This document shows, in pieces, positions 24,101-32,905 of a stretch of 50,404 nucleotides of DNA. A program made the translations under genes and the position numbers. The DNA is from Zygnema cylindricum (taxonomy: Eukaryota; Streptophyta; Zygnematophyceae; Zygnematales; Zygnemataceae). Within the stretch, counting starts at the first letter, position 1. Every line of letters begins with the position of its first letter. A model generated the notes under the pieces. It searched no databases. It had not been told where the DNA came from and was given only the letters and a program-made list of their open reading frames with translations. The stretch is from positions 1 through 50,404 of the forward strand of contig JBBHKE010002337.1 of NCBI GenBank assembly GCA_037447655.1, in the 5' to 3' direction.

Positions 24101-25695
24101 TCTGTTACATCTGCAGAAGAAGAAGACACTGGCTGAGGGGCAGCCAAACATATATCAGGCAAATCCATGACTAAAGTTAAAATCAAAATTCAGGTTAAAT
24201 TAAATTTCAGGTTAAATTAAAATCCATTAAGATTCATTAAGAAATACAAATTAATCTCTGACTAAAGGAAAGGGATTTTAACAGGACATTCACCACTCAA
24301 TAAAATGCTTCGGGCAATAATCATTGCGTGAAAAGAATAGCATTCCATGAACCGTCTTATATTCTACATACTTAAATCTCCTTGGAGGGCCCCTTGTACA
24401 CACCACTGCACATCGTTCACCCTTTTCTTGTAACATGGAATTTAACAGTACAAGCCCCGTAGAATAAGCTTTTTTAGATATACACTGACCCAACCTTACC
24501 TTTTCTAGAGCGAGTGTGAAAGCTTTAATCCAAGCAGCAATTTCCTCCGAACCTACGGCTCCAAGCTGGCACAAAAAAAAAAGGATTAAAATTTTGTCCA
24601 AAATAACATCCTTTGATACAATTTTTGTCGCGGTTATTAACAAAACGATTAAGCCTTTTGGAAAGATATAAGGAGGACGCCAGATAGGAGAGCCACATTA
24701 CCGAGCATTCTTTTGTAGGATCCGACACATTATACAAACGAAAGGTGTAGAGCGTCTGTTTAACCATCAAACGAGAAATCAAGCTTATATTAGATAAAAA
24801 TAAGATGAAGCCAAAAGGACACTGTTTTCTTGTAATTTGTCCAAAAACGACAAAAACCCTGTTGTCGTTCAAGGATCACAAATGATGTGGCAAACCGAAT
24901 TTGAAATCGGAGTTAACCACACAAAAAAAGGTAGATCAAGTTGACCAATGAAAACAACAATTGTAGACTGTAGAATGTTCCGACTTTTCAAGCAGTTCAT
25001 AGAAATCAAGTTTCACCATACAAAAAAGGCAAGTCAAGTTGAAAAATGAAAGCAACGACTGTAGAATGTAATGAATTCCTCTTACTTGTCCACTGACCAC
25101 TTGCCGGCCAGTATCCTCTAACCGTAGCTGTGGACCAAGGTTTCCTGATCGCAATGGATTCTAGAATAACAACGAATACAAATCAAAGAAAGTTTAGCTG
25201 ATGTTCGTAATAAAAGTTTACCAGATTCTATTACATCATGTGCCCAGAAAACCACTGTTTTGCAATATAGATAGCTGAAAAGCAACTGCATTTCAGACTA
25301 CATCTCCCTCTCCCCTCTCCCTCTTCTCTCTCCCTCTCCCTCTTCTCTCTCCCTCTGCCTCTTCTCTCTCCCTCTCCTTTCTCTCTCCTCTCTCCCTCTC
25401 CTCTCGCTCTCTCCCTCTCCCCTCTCTCTGTCCATCCCTCGATGACAACTACCTGACAATGCAAATGCACCGCGGGGATAAATCAAATGAAGTTTGTCAG
25501 TCTCATTTGCATGAATACCTTTGTCCATGTCCAGGTTGCAGAAACATCACTAACCTCGTCACCCTTGCTCTTATATTGTGCAAAGAGTCGTCCGGTAAGC
25601 ACACAGAATACCACGTGGCAATAAGTTCCGCCGAATCGGCTCCTTCCAAAAGTGTATAAAAAGCCCTCAACCGGAACATTTAGATTGGGTAGCAT
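12948..25695 (-). CDS. EDR2-like PH-START-DUF1336 lipid-binding protein (22 exons)
   Basis: A complete gene of 22 exons that joins in frame to 2190 coding bases (729 residues plus stop). Domain order is PH (about 9-112), Ser/Pro linker, START (about 199-420), acidic linker with an EEEFFDA stretch, and DUF1336/EDR2_C (about 475-725). This is the architecture and length of plant ENHANCED DISEASE RESISTANCE 2. Plant EDR2 binds phosphatidylinositol 4-phosphate through its PH domain, sits on endomembranes and represses defence and senescence. Lipid binding is likely here, but the biological role is inferred. The start is the first ATG (25693-25695) after an acceptor-like TTTGTTTAG, so a 5'-UTR intron is likely. 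Three introns carry tandem copies of exon edges. Exon coordinates are in the three domain entries below. Confidence 0.93.
13031..13430 (+). repeat. Tandem duplication across the exon-22 acceptor
   Basis: About 210 bases starting in the last exon (ATCCTCAGTATCACCCTGG, 13032 onward) recur at about 13251-13430 (ATCCTCAGTATCGCCCTC). Both copies share GTTTGAGTAWGTTT and TTGGWCTGGTCAAC blocks. The outer copy carries the start of exon 22 and its splice junction as a non-used relic inside intron 21. Confidence 0.75.
14220..14372 (-). repeat. CCCTCT-type polypyrimidine tract at an acceptor
   Basis: A GAGGGA-repeat on the plus strand, hence a sense-strand CT tract of about 150 bases ending within about 10 bases of the exon-20 acceptor (14216). 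Long false frames of Ser/Leu/Pro or Arg/Gly repeats arise from it. Confidence 0.9.
16847..21549 (-). CDS. EDR2-like exons 7-15: START domain and acidic linker
   Basis: Exons 21439-21549, 20762-20817, 20210-20298, 19616-19705, 18992-19056, 18778-18849, 18239-18406, 17529-17722 and 16847-16898. All junction phases agree. START hallmarks appear in order: EWRLVRCDNGLRFFEE, VMKCVGVVKADPSSIF, RCQWDSTIDSAQIIE, DGHSDIVFVKLRQEW, RYLCMTRHWVREENGSY, HKDCPPQPGNVRA, HSGGGYIITPL and LVEHVLEMDVAGW. Exon 10 ends at GTCAGT, chosen because it alone gives the phase 2 needed by exon 11. Exon 14 encodes an acidic EDVEEEFFDATNEQ segment, the usual bridge to DUF1336. The small exon 15 (52 bp) is supported by splice signals and phase, but not by a domain match. 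Confidence 0.88.
17319..17608 (-). repeat. Tandem duplicate of the exon-14 donor edge
   Basis: The block 17490-17608 (end of exon 14 and start of intron 14) recurs at 17319-17466. The downstream copy encodes a similar FFDTFNEQFEASE but its donor is GAG|ATGAAAT instead of GAG|GTGAAAT. It is therefore a pseudo-exon edge within intron 14. Confidence 0.8.
18043..18112 (+). repeat. (AT)n(AC)n microsatellite
   Basis: A compound dinucleotide repeat of about 30 bases of TA/ATAC followed by about 40 bases of AC, in an EDR2-like intron. Confidence 0.95.
21160..21400 (+). repeat. ~23-bp tandem repeat GAAGCAGAAAAAGAGA
   Basis: About nine imperfect units of GAAGCAGAAAAAGAGACAAA within intron 7 of the EDR2-like gene. 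The 189-codon minus-strand frame over it is Phe/Ser/Leu repeat translation and not a gene. Confidence 0.9.
21776..21970. mobile_element. Decayed MITE of the 30325-30523 family
   Basis: The left end CACTGCCCATTGATATTAG follows TA. The interior GTTAATAACACTTTTTTTGAC and AAAATCGGCTTTAACAC match the family. The right end CTAATAGCCATGTAAGGTG is degenerate. It lies in intron 6 of the EDR2-like gene. Confidence 0.55.
22665..22806 (-). repeat. Tandem repeat AACAAAGTTTTAGTT
   Basis: About eight 17-18-bp units of AACAAAGTTTTAGTT with small changes. They begin within about 10 bases of the GC donor of exon 6, in intron 6. Confidence 0.9.
22815..25695 (-). CDS. EDR2-like exons 1-6: PH domain and linker
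   Basis: Exons 25555-25695, 25086-25160, 24702-24755, 24500-24565 (all phase 0), 24050-24132 (ends phase 2) and 22815-22918 (ends phase 1). Residues 1-112 form the PH domain: EGFLYTFGRSRFG (first strand), TLYTFRLYNVSDPTKE (middle strands) and the C-terminal helix SEEIAAWIKAFTLAL with the family's invariant Trp. Exons 5-6 encode a Ser/Pro-rich linker. The exon 5 acceptor was chosen at CCCCTCAG because only this keeps phase 0 after exon 4; TTTAG at 24171 and CTGCAG at about 24115 are alternatives. Exon 6 ends at a GC donor (CAG|GCAAGT). Intron 5 holds five tandem copies of the exon-5 donor edge. Confidence 0.85.
23430..24090 (-). repeat. Five tandem copies of the exon-5 splice-donor edge
   Basis: Units of about 84-163 bp start at about 23430, 23513, 23636, 23778 and 23928, each opening ATGTTCCCACATTATCT on the plus strand. 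On the sense strand each contains a diverged exon-5 end (CTTATCGGG..GAGCTC) followed by GTGAGT, except unit 3, where the donor reads GTGTAT. Only the outermost copy (24050) continues into the full exon. The 177-codon plus-strand frame here is an artefact of the repeats. Confidence 0.85.
25296..25437 (+). repeat. CTCTCCCT repeat in EDR2-like intron 1
   Basis: About 140 bases of CCCTCTCC/TTCTCTCT on the plus strand (purine-rich on the gene's sense strand). Non-coding. Confidence 0.9.
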
Positions 25696-26047
25696 TTTCA
25701 GAGAAGTAATTCGGAAACTAAACAAAAAACTAACACTACTACTAAAATAGGAACATTGGCAAAATTAAAATAAAAAATGCCTGTATTCAGGTTGAAGTCA
25801 GAGATTAGCGAGGGTGTGCACACGGGCACTGCTCCTCCACTGACTGTTAATGCCAGTTTTTATAAAGAGAGAGAAGAGAGGGAATTTCTCTGCAAATAGA
25901 TTGGACAGAGACTGCATTTCTTGCAAAACAGAAATAGCAATAATGTAGTTCCTTGATCATTGTTCCAGATTCTCTACAGTACTGTAGCTTTTACCGACGC
26001 AGAATATCGTTTGAAAGTCAAATCAATTTAAAAAATCAAAAGTGACA
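25591..26047 (-). promoter_or_regulatory. EDR2-like exon 1 start and presumed promoter (duplicated block)
   Basis: This block includes most of coding exon 1 and about 350 bases upstream of the ATG, where the promoter and 5' UTR should lie. It is repeated at 26921-27374 with about 90 percent identity by eye. The high conservation includes non-coding upstream sequence. No TATA box or factor site could be assigned. Confidence 0.45.
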
Positions 26048-26540
26048 ATGAATTCCAGGCTCACAAATAGACAAACAGCCAGCAGAAGTTTCACACTTTG
26101 AGAAGGAAAGAAACGGTACAATGGCAAATCGCTGTGTCTGACACGTGTCTGAAGTGGAAAGTGAAAATCCATGTCAGCACTTATGTATATTAAGGGTTGT
26201 CCTACATGTAGCAATCTAGTTTTATTTCACGATGCAACAGCTCAAGCCGTATACGTTTGTCACCAGATGAACCGGGAGTCCAATCCAATAGGGAGCTGTT
26301 ATCGCAGCTACATGCTAATCTCTATAGCTGCAGTACAGTTAAGTTTTAAGAATCGGAAATCGTGTGGGTTAGCGATCTCGTAACACAATCGTACATAGAA
26401 CCTAGAAGCACAAGAATGTGATGACAGCTAAACGATTTAGGATTGCCTTGGAGCATGTACATCTGCCCTAAGGTGCGGTGGAGTGATCCAAAACTGCACA
26501 CTGTACCTTTTGGCTTCAGTGCGCATCTTTTTACGGAAGC
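26048..26540. other. Intergenic, nothing recognised
   Basis: Mixed-composition sequence between the EDR2-like upstream block and the duplicated promoter block. No conserved frame, RNA gene or repeat family was recognised. Confidence 0.5.
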
Positions 26541-26924
26541 CAGCATTACCGTGCGCAATTCCCGCATCAATTTCGTACGTATAGCTTCTTTGCGGCCGCA
26601 TGAAATTTCTGCACGTTTTGAAGTTTGAAGTTTGAAGTTTGAACATAGATTTATACGATACAGTACTACAGTATAATACAGTACAGTACAGTACAATAGT
26701 TTATAGAGTACAAAACGGTTTTGTGGGTAGAAGTTCCAAACAGCCGGTTATCCTCCTTCCGTACATTTTAACATACACAGACATCCTGATCCGTACATGA
26801 TCATCTCCGTCAGTTAATGAGATTGACAGTCGCTATTCTGACTTTCCCATCCAGTTCAACTTCCGCCTCTTCCCTTCTTACTTTCATTTTATTCTACCGT
26901 GTTTCCCATATTCGAACATCTCCG
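26541..26924. repeat. Copy of the PLPP6/ABCA divergent promoter
   Basis: A 384-bp block that matches 32364-32751 in the same orientation, from CAGCATTACCGTG through the ACAGTACAGTAC microsatellite and TCCGTCAGTTAATGAG to ACATCTCCG. It also retains, on the minus strand, the GATTGCTCACGGTAATGCT-like sequence just upstream of the PLPP6-like ATG. It ends exactly where the EDR2 exon-1 copy begins. Confidence 0.85.
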
Positions 26925-27374
26925 GTAAGCACATAGAATACCACGTGGCAATAAGTTCTGCCGAATCGGCTCCTTCCAAAAGTGTTTAGAAAGCCCTCAA
27001 CCGGAACATTTAGACTGGGTAGCATTTTCAGAGAAGTAATTCGGAAACTAAACAAAAAACTATCACTGCAACAGAAATAGGAACTTTGGCAAAATTAAAA
27101 TGAAAAATGCCTGCATTCGGGTTGAAGTCAGAGATTGGCGAGGGTGTGCACACGGGCACTGCTCCTCCACTGACAGTTAATGCCAGTTTTTATAAAGAGA
27201 GAGAAGAGAGGGACCTTTTCTGCAAATAGTGGATAGAGACTGCATTTCTTGCCAAACAAAAATAGCAATTCTGTAGATCCTTGATCATGGTTCCGAAATC
27301 TCTACAGAACTGTAGCTTTAACCGACGCAAAATATCATTTGAAAGTCAAATCACTTTAAAAAATCAAAAGTGAC
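26921..27374 (-). pseudogene. Truncated duplicate of EDR2-like exon 1 and upstream region
   Basis: A second copy of 25591-26047. The minus-strand frame still reads EGFLNTFGRSRFGRTYCHVV, but it is cut at the TCCGG junction (about 26922) after CVLTG-equivalent residues and lacks the donor and the rest of the gene. It is not expected to encode anything on its own. It could act as an alternative upstream promoter or 5' exon for the real gene. Confidence 0.75.
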
Positions 27375-27818
27375 CAGTTTTGCGAATGCCACGCTCATAG
27401 TCTGTTCACACCGGAAAAAAATTCACTTCCGCAACAGACGGGCGTTTGAATAATGTACGGCTTTCCGAGCACCAATTTTGTTATTCTGGGAAGTTCCCTA
27501 ATAACCGTATAAACCAACCTCCTCAAAATATTTGAGGATATTGAGGCCTGGTTAAGGTTGAGTCTTTCTTTGAAACAGGCCAACGGTTACCCCAAAAGCT
27601 GACGCAGCCAAAACAACATCCGAACGGCTGTTACATTGTTTTCGCGCAAAAAAACTGTAGGATTTTGAACCACCGTCGTCGTCCTTTGAACCACCGTAGT
27701 CGTCCTTTGAACATTCATTCTCTCCCTCTCTGTCTCTTTCCCTCTCCAACTGCGGGACTTTGAACCACCGTCGTTGTCCTTCGAACATTCATTCTCTCCC
27801 TCTCTCCCTCTCTATTTT

Positions 27819-27851
<33 letters not shown>

Positions 27852-29032
27852 TTCTCTCTTTCTCTCTTTCTCTCTTTCTCTCTTTCTCTCTCTCNNNNNN
27901 NNNNTTGTATACATTAGTGCTTTCACAGTTCTTAAACTAATAGATATATCAGGAGAATTTGTTTTATACGTAACACCTCTCTCTCTCTTATTAAAATGTT
28001 TTCATGTCTTTTTGTGTTACGGATTTTGAGCGTTCTATCTTTTCGTAGTGAAGGAGAAAATGTCGAGATCCGGAGGTACACGTTTACCGGAAGCAGGTGC
28101 TGTCGCGTAGTGAATGAGAAAATGTCGAGATGGAGATGTTGTCGCGTAGTAAGGGAGAAAAAGTAGAGATCCGGAGGTACACGTTTACCGGAAGCAGGTG
28201 CGGTCGCGTAGCGAGGAGTAGCTGCTGTCGCGTAGTTAGGGAGTAGGAAAGAAGTGTATTAGGGTTCTGGTTAATTACCGCTAAAACTTCTCACATCAGG
28301 TGTGTTTTCTATCTTGCGAGTTTTAGGCATTGTGTTTTTCTGTACTTTTGTAAAATTATTCTCTCTCTCTCCACAATGCATATTTTGTTTAAGAGGACTA
28401 TATAGATAATCAAATTCTTGACACTTTCGTGATTACATATGTTGGGCGACTCTTCTGAAAAATGTTTGTTTTGGGTAGTTGGGCTTTGGAGATAAAGAAT
28501 ACTGGTTGTATTTGAGATTCTTGTATTTTATTTTATGTATGTAATGTGAATCTTATTCGAGACTGTCGCATTTTATTTTATATATCTATTGTGAATAGTT
28601 TTGCAGACTCATAATATGATTTTATATATCTATTGTGAGTCGTTTTGCAGACTCATAATATGACATTCCCTTAGTATTTGTTAGACTTATTTTATTAGTT
28701 TCCATATGAAAGCACCTGTGCGTAACAATAGATGTTGAGCTCGAGTTCTTTTGTGAATAAAGGAGGGGAGAGAGAGGGAAAGAGAGAGGGAGAGAGAGGG
28801 GAGAACAAAAGGGAGTAAGAGGGGGTGAGAGAGAGCCATGCTGGTTTGGCTCATGCGGAAGTTTCGCAAAATTCCTTTGACCCTTAAGTGATTTTTGTTC
28901 TTTCACTCTCACTTCCACTCCCCCCAGTGTTACACTTGTATCATCCTTGATAGCCTAAATAAATCTTCTAATGGCGTTTTTTGGGCCAAGGGAGCTTTGA
29001 ACATGAAATTTGAATCTCACTTTCAGTAGGGA
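27375..29032. other. Intergenic with several small tandem repeats
   Basis: No gene was recognised. Present are an 18-bp repeat TTTGAACCACCGTCGTCG at 27667-27790, a CT microsatellite leading into the gap, a ~110-bp unit repeated at 28045-28245 (TCCGGAGGTACACGTTTACC), two ~50-bp copies around 28570-28665 (GTTTTGCAGACTCATAATATG), and a GA tract at 28760-28835. Part of this could be a decayed LTR for the adjacent gag relic, but no paired LTR is visible. Confidence 0.5.
27895..27904. other. Assembly gap (10 N)
   Basis: Ten undetermined bases at the end of a TCTCTTTC microsatellite. The gap is probably due to an unresolved repeat, so its true length is unknown. Confidence 0.99.
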
Positions 29033-30290
29033 GATGTTCGAACGCTCTCAAGAGATTCTCAATACCAACAGGCAGGGAGGTGACAGCCATGGAGGTGGTA
29101 ATGACAACTCCAATGACTCCAAGAAAAAGAATAAGGAAGAAGGTGAAACCAAAATTTGACAAGGGGGAAGAAGAGAAGAGATTAAGATGATGACCTCAAA
29201 ATCTTTAACAAGATCACCGTCTTCACAGGCGCTAAGTACGCAATTTGAAAGAGATACATTCGAGGAGCATTTACACAAGTTTTGGATGATTGTGATCGGG
29301 AAAGAGACACAACTGAATCCAGCCAAGGATCCAACCAAGTGGGTGGGACAGGAGAGAATGGCGGCATCCACAACACTAAATCAAAGCTGTCACGATTCCA
29401 TGCACGAGCATTTCCACAAGCACGACACCGCTCATGATTGGTGGACCACATTCCAGAAGCATTCGAAAAGGGCTTCTAGTACGAAGAGAGGTATACTTTT
29501 GAGGATTACATTGGGTTCAAAATGAAGAGAATGAGACCTTTGACGATGGAGTTAACCGGTGCAAAGTCATCATCGAGCAGCTTAACTCTCTCAATAACTT
29601 TGCATTGGAGAAGGATAGATTGTTTGTCTACATAAGGAGTCTTCCGAGTAAGTTCGCGGTGGCTAAGGTGGTCATCAAGGGGCGTAAAAAACCGACAATG
29701 GCATACGCATGCGACATCCAAGGAGGAGAACCAGGGGTCATCTTATCCGAGTTATCACGAGGAGGACAGTGGAGGGGCATACACCTTTAAAGGACCTAGA
29801 GGGAGAGGAGGAGGCTTTCGAGGAAGAGGAGGCAGGACACAGGGACCAGGGAGTGGAGCATATCAACGTGATAACTCCCAGATGACGTGCTACAACTGCA
29901 ACGAGACCAAGCATGCTTCCTATGAGTGCCGGGACAAAAGCAAGCAGTGTAACACTTGTCGTATTGGGGACACGCACGTTGCTTTTCTTTGTTTTTTTTT
30001 TTTTATGCCCTGCTTGTAGTTTTTCAGTTTTGGCCATACCACCCCTTTTGTACCCTTTTGTACCCCTGGGCTCAGATGGTTTACCATCGCGCTTTTTAAT
30101 TCAATCTGATTTGTTATTAGCAAGGTGGAAACAATTCTGGAGGGGGGCAGTTTAGAGGTGGAGGAAGTAAAGGAGGTAGTTTGTCAGTTAGAGATGATTT
30201 TGTTGGGGACGGATCGGCGGAGTAAGCACAGGAGTTTTACGTTTCACTCATTGAGGAATCACAGGGAGGGCCTCTCTCCCTCTCCCTCCC
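29033..30290 (+). pseudogene. Broken Ty1/copia-type gag with CCHC zinc knuckle
   Basis: The frame opens at ATG 29033 (MFERSQEILNTNRQ...) and is soon stopped. A second frame carries the gag helical core (AKDPTKWVGQERMAAST, TAHDWWTTFQKHS), and a third resumes with VNRCKVIIEQLNSLNNFAL and KDRLFVYIRSLP. This is followed by an RGG-rich stretch (RGRGGGFRGRGG) and a zinc knuckle CYNCNETKHASYEC (CX2CX4HX4C) at about 29889-29930. About 150 bases of T-rich sequence then interrupt it before a Gly-rich tail (GGNNSGGGQFRGGG). No protease, integrase or RT follows. It is a retrotransposon relic with several frame breaks. Confidence 0.75.
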
Positions 30291-30324
30291 TGTCCCTCTC
30301 TCTCCCTTGTTGTCGCCACCACTA

Positions 30325-30523
30325 CACCGCTCATCGTTATTAGTGTTAATAACACTAATTCGGTCGTGATTTGTTTTGGCCAAAAATCACAAAATACAGT
30401 TAACAACATTATTTAAAGACATGAACTACATTCTGCCACATCTCTTTGCACTAAATTAGTATTATTAATTCTAATTTCGCATTAACACTAATAAATATAT
30501 AACACTAATAACGATGAGCGGTG
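30325..30523. mobile_element. Intact 199-bp MITE with perfect 22-bp TIRs
   Basis: Left CACCGCTCATCGTTATTAGT and right ACTAATAACGATGAGCGGTG are exact reverse complements, flanked by TA on both sides (30323-30324 and 30524-30525). Subterminal inverted blocks (GTTAATAACACTAATTC) add to the hairpin. It has no coding capacity and is the best-preserved member of the family represented at 11722-11919. Confidence 0.9.
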
Positions 30524-31626
30524 TAACTATGAGGTTCTTGGGGGACCTCCCTCTGACTTTTCTCGGATATTTTTCTCGCTGAGTCATTGGTTCCGAAGCA
30601 TGGCTATTGGCTGGAGGCCTTTTTTTTTCTTTCTACTCCTCAAATGTCATCTTCTGCCGTCAAACTTATTTTTGCCGGAATTTTCCTTTTTCCTCATATA
30701 AGGTTTGTTTTTTTTTTCCTTTGCTAATCTGTGAAAAGTCATGAATCAACAAAACCTCCAAACTTAGAACACTATTATAAAGATACAAAACTTTCAGCTA
30801 AATTTAATATTTTTATTATTTAGCTTTAAGGGCAAGAAAATAGTTATCTTCACGAGTGCATAATGTTGCAATTATGAGTTCATTGCTTATTATTTTTGCA
30901 ATTTTGCTCTGTTGTATTTATTGTTTGTAGTTTTATTTTGGTTGTTTTTTTTTTTTGTAGTATTTTGGTTTGTTTTCAGCTTTACCATCGCCAAAAAAAC
31001 AACAACCATGTAAAGATATTCAACAAAAAAACCTAATCTGACAATATTTTTGTCAATTTGTAAACATATTATCAGTTTGTAAACATACTAGAAAAACAAT
31101 GTGATCCTATCCATAGGAAGAGTTATTTGATACTTTAACAAACAAGGCTTATTTTATGTTATCATTGTCCAATAAAGCTTATTATTCTCGAACAAATATA
31201 TCATTTTACACAAATTTTGCAACAATTACTAGAGATGAAATAATTTTCAGTAGTGTGAAGGTTTTATTCTCTAAATTTTTCTGTTCTTTTATTTCCACCC
31301 TGATCATCAATCCCAGTAGTAAATGTAGTGAAAGAAAAACATTTTTTTAATACAAAACAAGGGTTTTTCCTTAGAAGCAATTTACATCATGTTCAGATGA
31401 CAACTTCCTCACTACATAGAACTTAAAAAGTGCTATAATTTCAAACTCTTTTCCTCCAAAAAAAACCTATAACAGAAAAAAAAAAAAAAAAACATGATGG
31501 CTTTATAATAACCTGTCCCCTTCCTAAGGAGCCAAGTCAAAGGAAAAAAAAAATACTTCTGCTCTCGGTAAATTTACATTAGTGAAAAAAACAACATTAC
31601 CCTAACTATATCCAATAAGCAAAAGG
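30524..31626. other. AT-rich intergenic, downstream of PLPP6-like gene
   Basis: No exon, RNA gene or mobile element was recognised. Homopolymer A/T runs are common. The 3' UTR of the minus-strand PLPP6-like gene should lie in its right-hand part. Confidence 0.5.
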
Positions 31627-32334
31627 TTATTTGATAATTTTAAATATTGATGAAGGACAGGATGGCTGCATGGAAATACATTCAAGAGCCAAATGGTGAA
31701 ATTTCTCGGAAGCTTCCAAAGAAACCTGAAGATACTTAAGAAAAAAAATGACTTCTAAAACGCCTAAAATAGAACCTACAATAACATCAATAATAAAATG
31801 CCTGCCTAAAAGAACCCTTGAAAAAGCTGTAGCTATGGCCCAAACAAAAAGACTTATGAGAAATGGTTTAAAAAAACCATGAGAAACTATAATATTCTTA
31901 AATATTTCTTCACTAAAGTAAAAAAAAGAAGCCATTAAAAGAGCTCTGGAAGAATGACCACTAGGAAAAGACCATTTATCGGGAGCCAAAGCTATAAACA
32001 TTCCATGATTGTAGATTGGTCTTGGACGTTTGACCGTTGACTTTATGGTTCCAATCACCATTAAATCCACCATAAACGCCAAAAATAGGTTAAGAAGTAA
32101 GGCTCGAAGGGGAGGAGGGATAGGCCAAGGGGAGAGCCAGATCGCAAAGGAAACAGGAATCCAAAATAAACCATTTCCTGTGTGTTCAAAGAAAATAAAA
32201 ATGAATCTAAACCTTCCGTTTCCAAATTGATATAACTTTGCAGAAAGGTCCTTATCAAAATCAATTATTTTTGTAGTTAATGAAGATTCTTTCATATCCG
32301 GAAGAATTGATGTTTTGTGGACTTCTCCTTTCAT
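31627..32334 (-). CDS. PLPP6-like polyisoprenoid/lipid diphosphate phosphatase (PAP2)
   Basis: An intronless 235-residue integral membrane phosphatase of the PAP2 superfamily. All three catalytic motifs are present: C1 KSTVKRPRP (98-106), C2 PSGH (124-127) and C3 SRVLLGRH (172-179, with R173 and the nucleophile H179). The surrounding text (RPIYNHGMFIALAPDKWSF, LLGRHFIIDVIVG) is closest to the PLPP6/PPAPDC2 type, which removes phosphate from presqualene, farnesyl and other isoprenoid diphosphates in the ER. About five hydrophobic segments are visible. The ATG at 32332-32334 is preferred; upstream in-frame codons lack an ATG. An acceptor-like CTCTTAG sits just before it, so the 5' UTR may be spliced. 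Substrate choice is inferred. Confidence 0.93.
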   Translation of the reverse strand: MKGEVHKTSILPDMKESSLTTKIIDFDKDLSAKLYQFGNGRFRFIFIFFEHTGNGLFWIPVSFAIWLSPWPIPPPLRALLLNLFLAFMVDLMVIGTIKSTVKRPRPIYNHGMFIALAPDKWSFPSGHSSRALLMASFFYFSEEIFKNIIVSHGFFKPFLISLFVWAIATAFSRVLLGRHFIIDVIVGSILGVLEVIFFLKYLQVSLEASEKFHHLALECISMQPSCPSSIFKIIK

Positions 32335-32849
32335 GTTTGCTAAGAGAAGGAAAGAAACGAAATCAGCATTACCGTGAGCAATCCCCAATCAATTTCGTAC
32401 GTGTAGCCTATTTCCGGCCGTATGTAATTTCTGGTTTTTAACTTTATACGATATATTACTACTGTAGTGTTATAAAGTACAGTGTTATAAAGTACAGTAC
32501 AGTACAGTAGAGTACAGTACAGTACAGTACTATGAAAAACAAAACGGTTTTAGATTTTTTGTTGGGCAAAGTTCCAAACAGCGGTTATCCTGTTTTCGTA
32601 CATTTTAACGTACACAGTCCGTACATGACCATCTCCGTCAGTTAATGAGGTCGACAGTCACTGAACGGACTTTCCCATACAGTTCGATGTCGCCTCTTCC
32701 CTTCTCCCTTTCATTTTCCTCTACCGTGTTTCCCATTCTCTCACATCTCCGCACCTGAAATCCACATCGCCCTCGTTACAGTACTGTTCTGCCCTCGATG
32801 CTGCCATCGAGCAGCAGTTGGATCGTCTGACCGACATTCGTCTGCCGGG

Positions 32850-32905
<56 letters not shown>

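Noticed and set aside
23603-24136. 177-codon plus-strand open frame with repeated KREFKTRNVP
   Set aside because: It is the antisense reading of the five-unit tandem repeat in an EDR2-like intron. Its repeats come from DNA duplication, and the minus strand carries the real exon edge.
28250-28960. Possible LTR upstream of the gag relic
   Set aside because: No second LTR, clear TG..CA ends, primer-binding site or target duplication could be found in the window.
32335-32388. Extension of the PLPP6-like protein to 253 residues
   Set aside because: The extension would need a TTG start. It overlaps an acceptor-like CTCTTAG and the duplicated promoter block. The ATG at 32334 is better supported.
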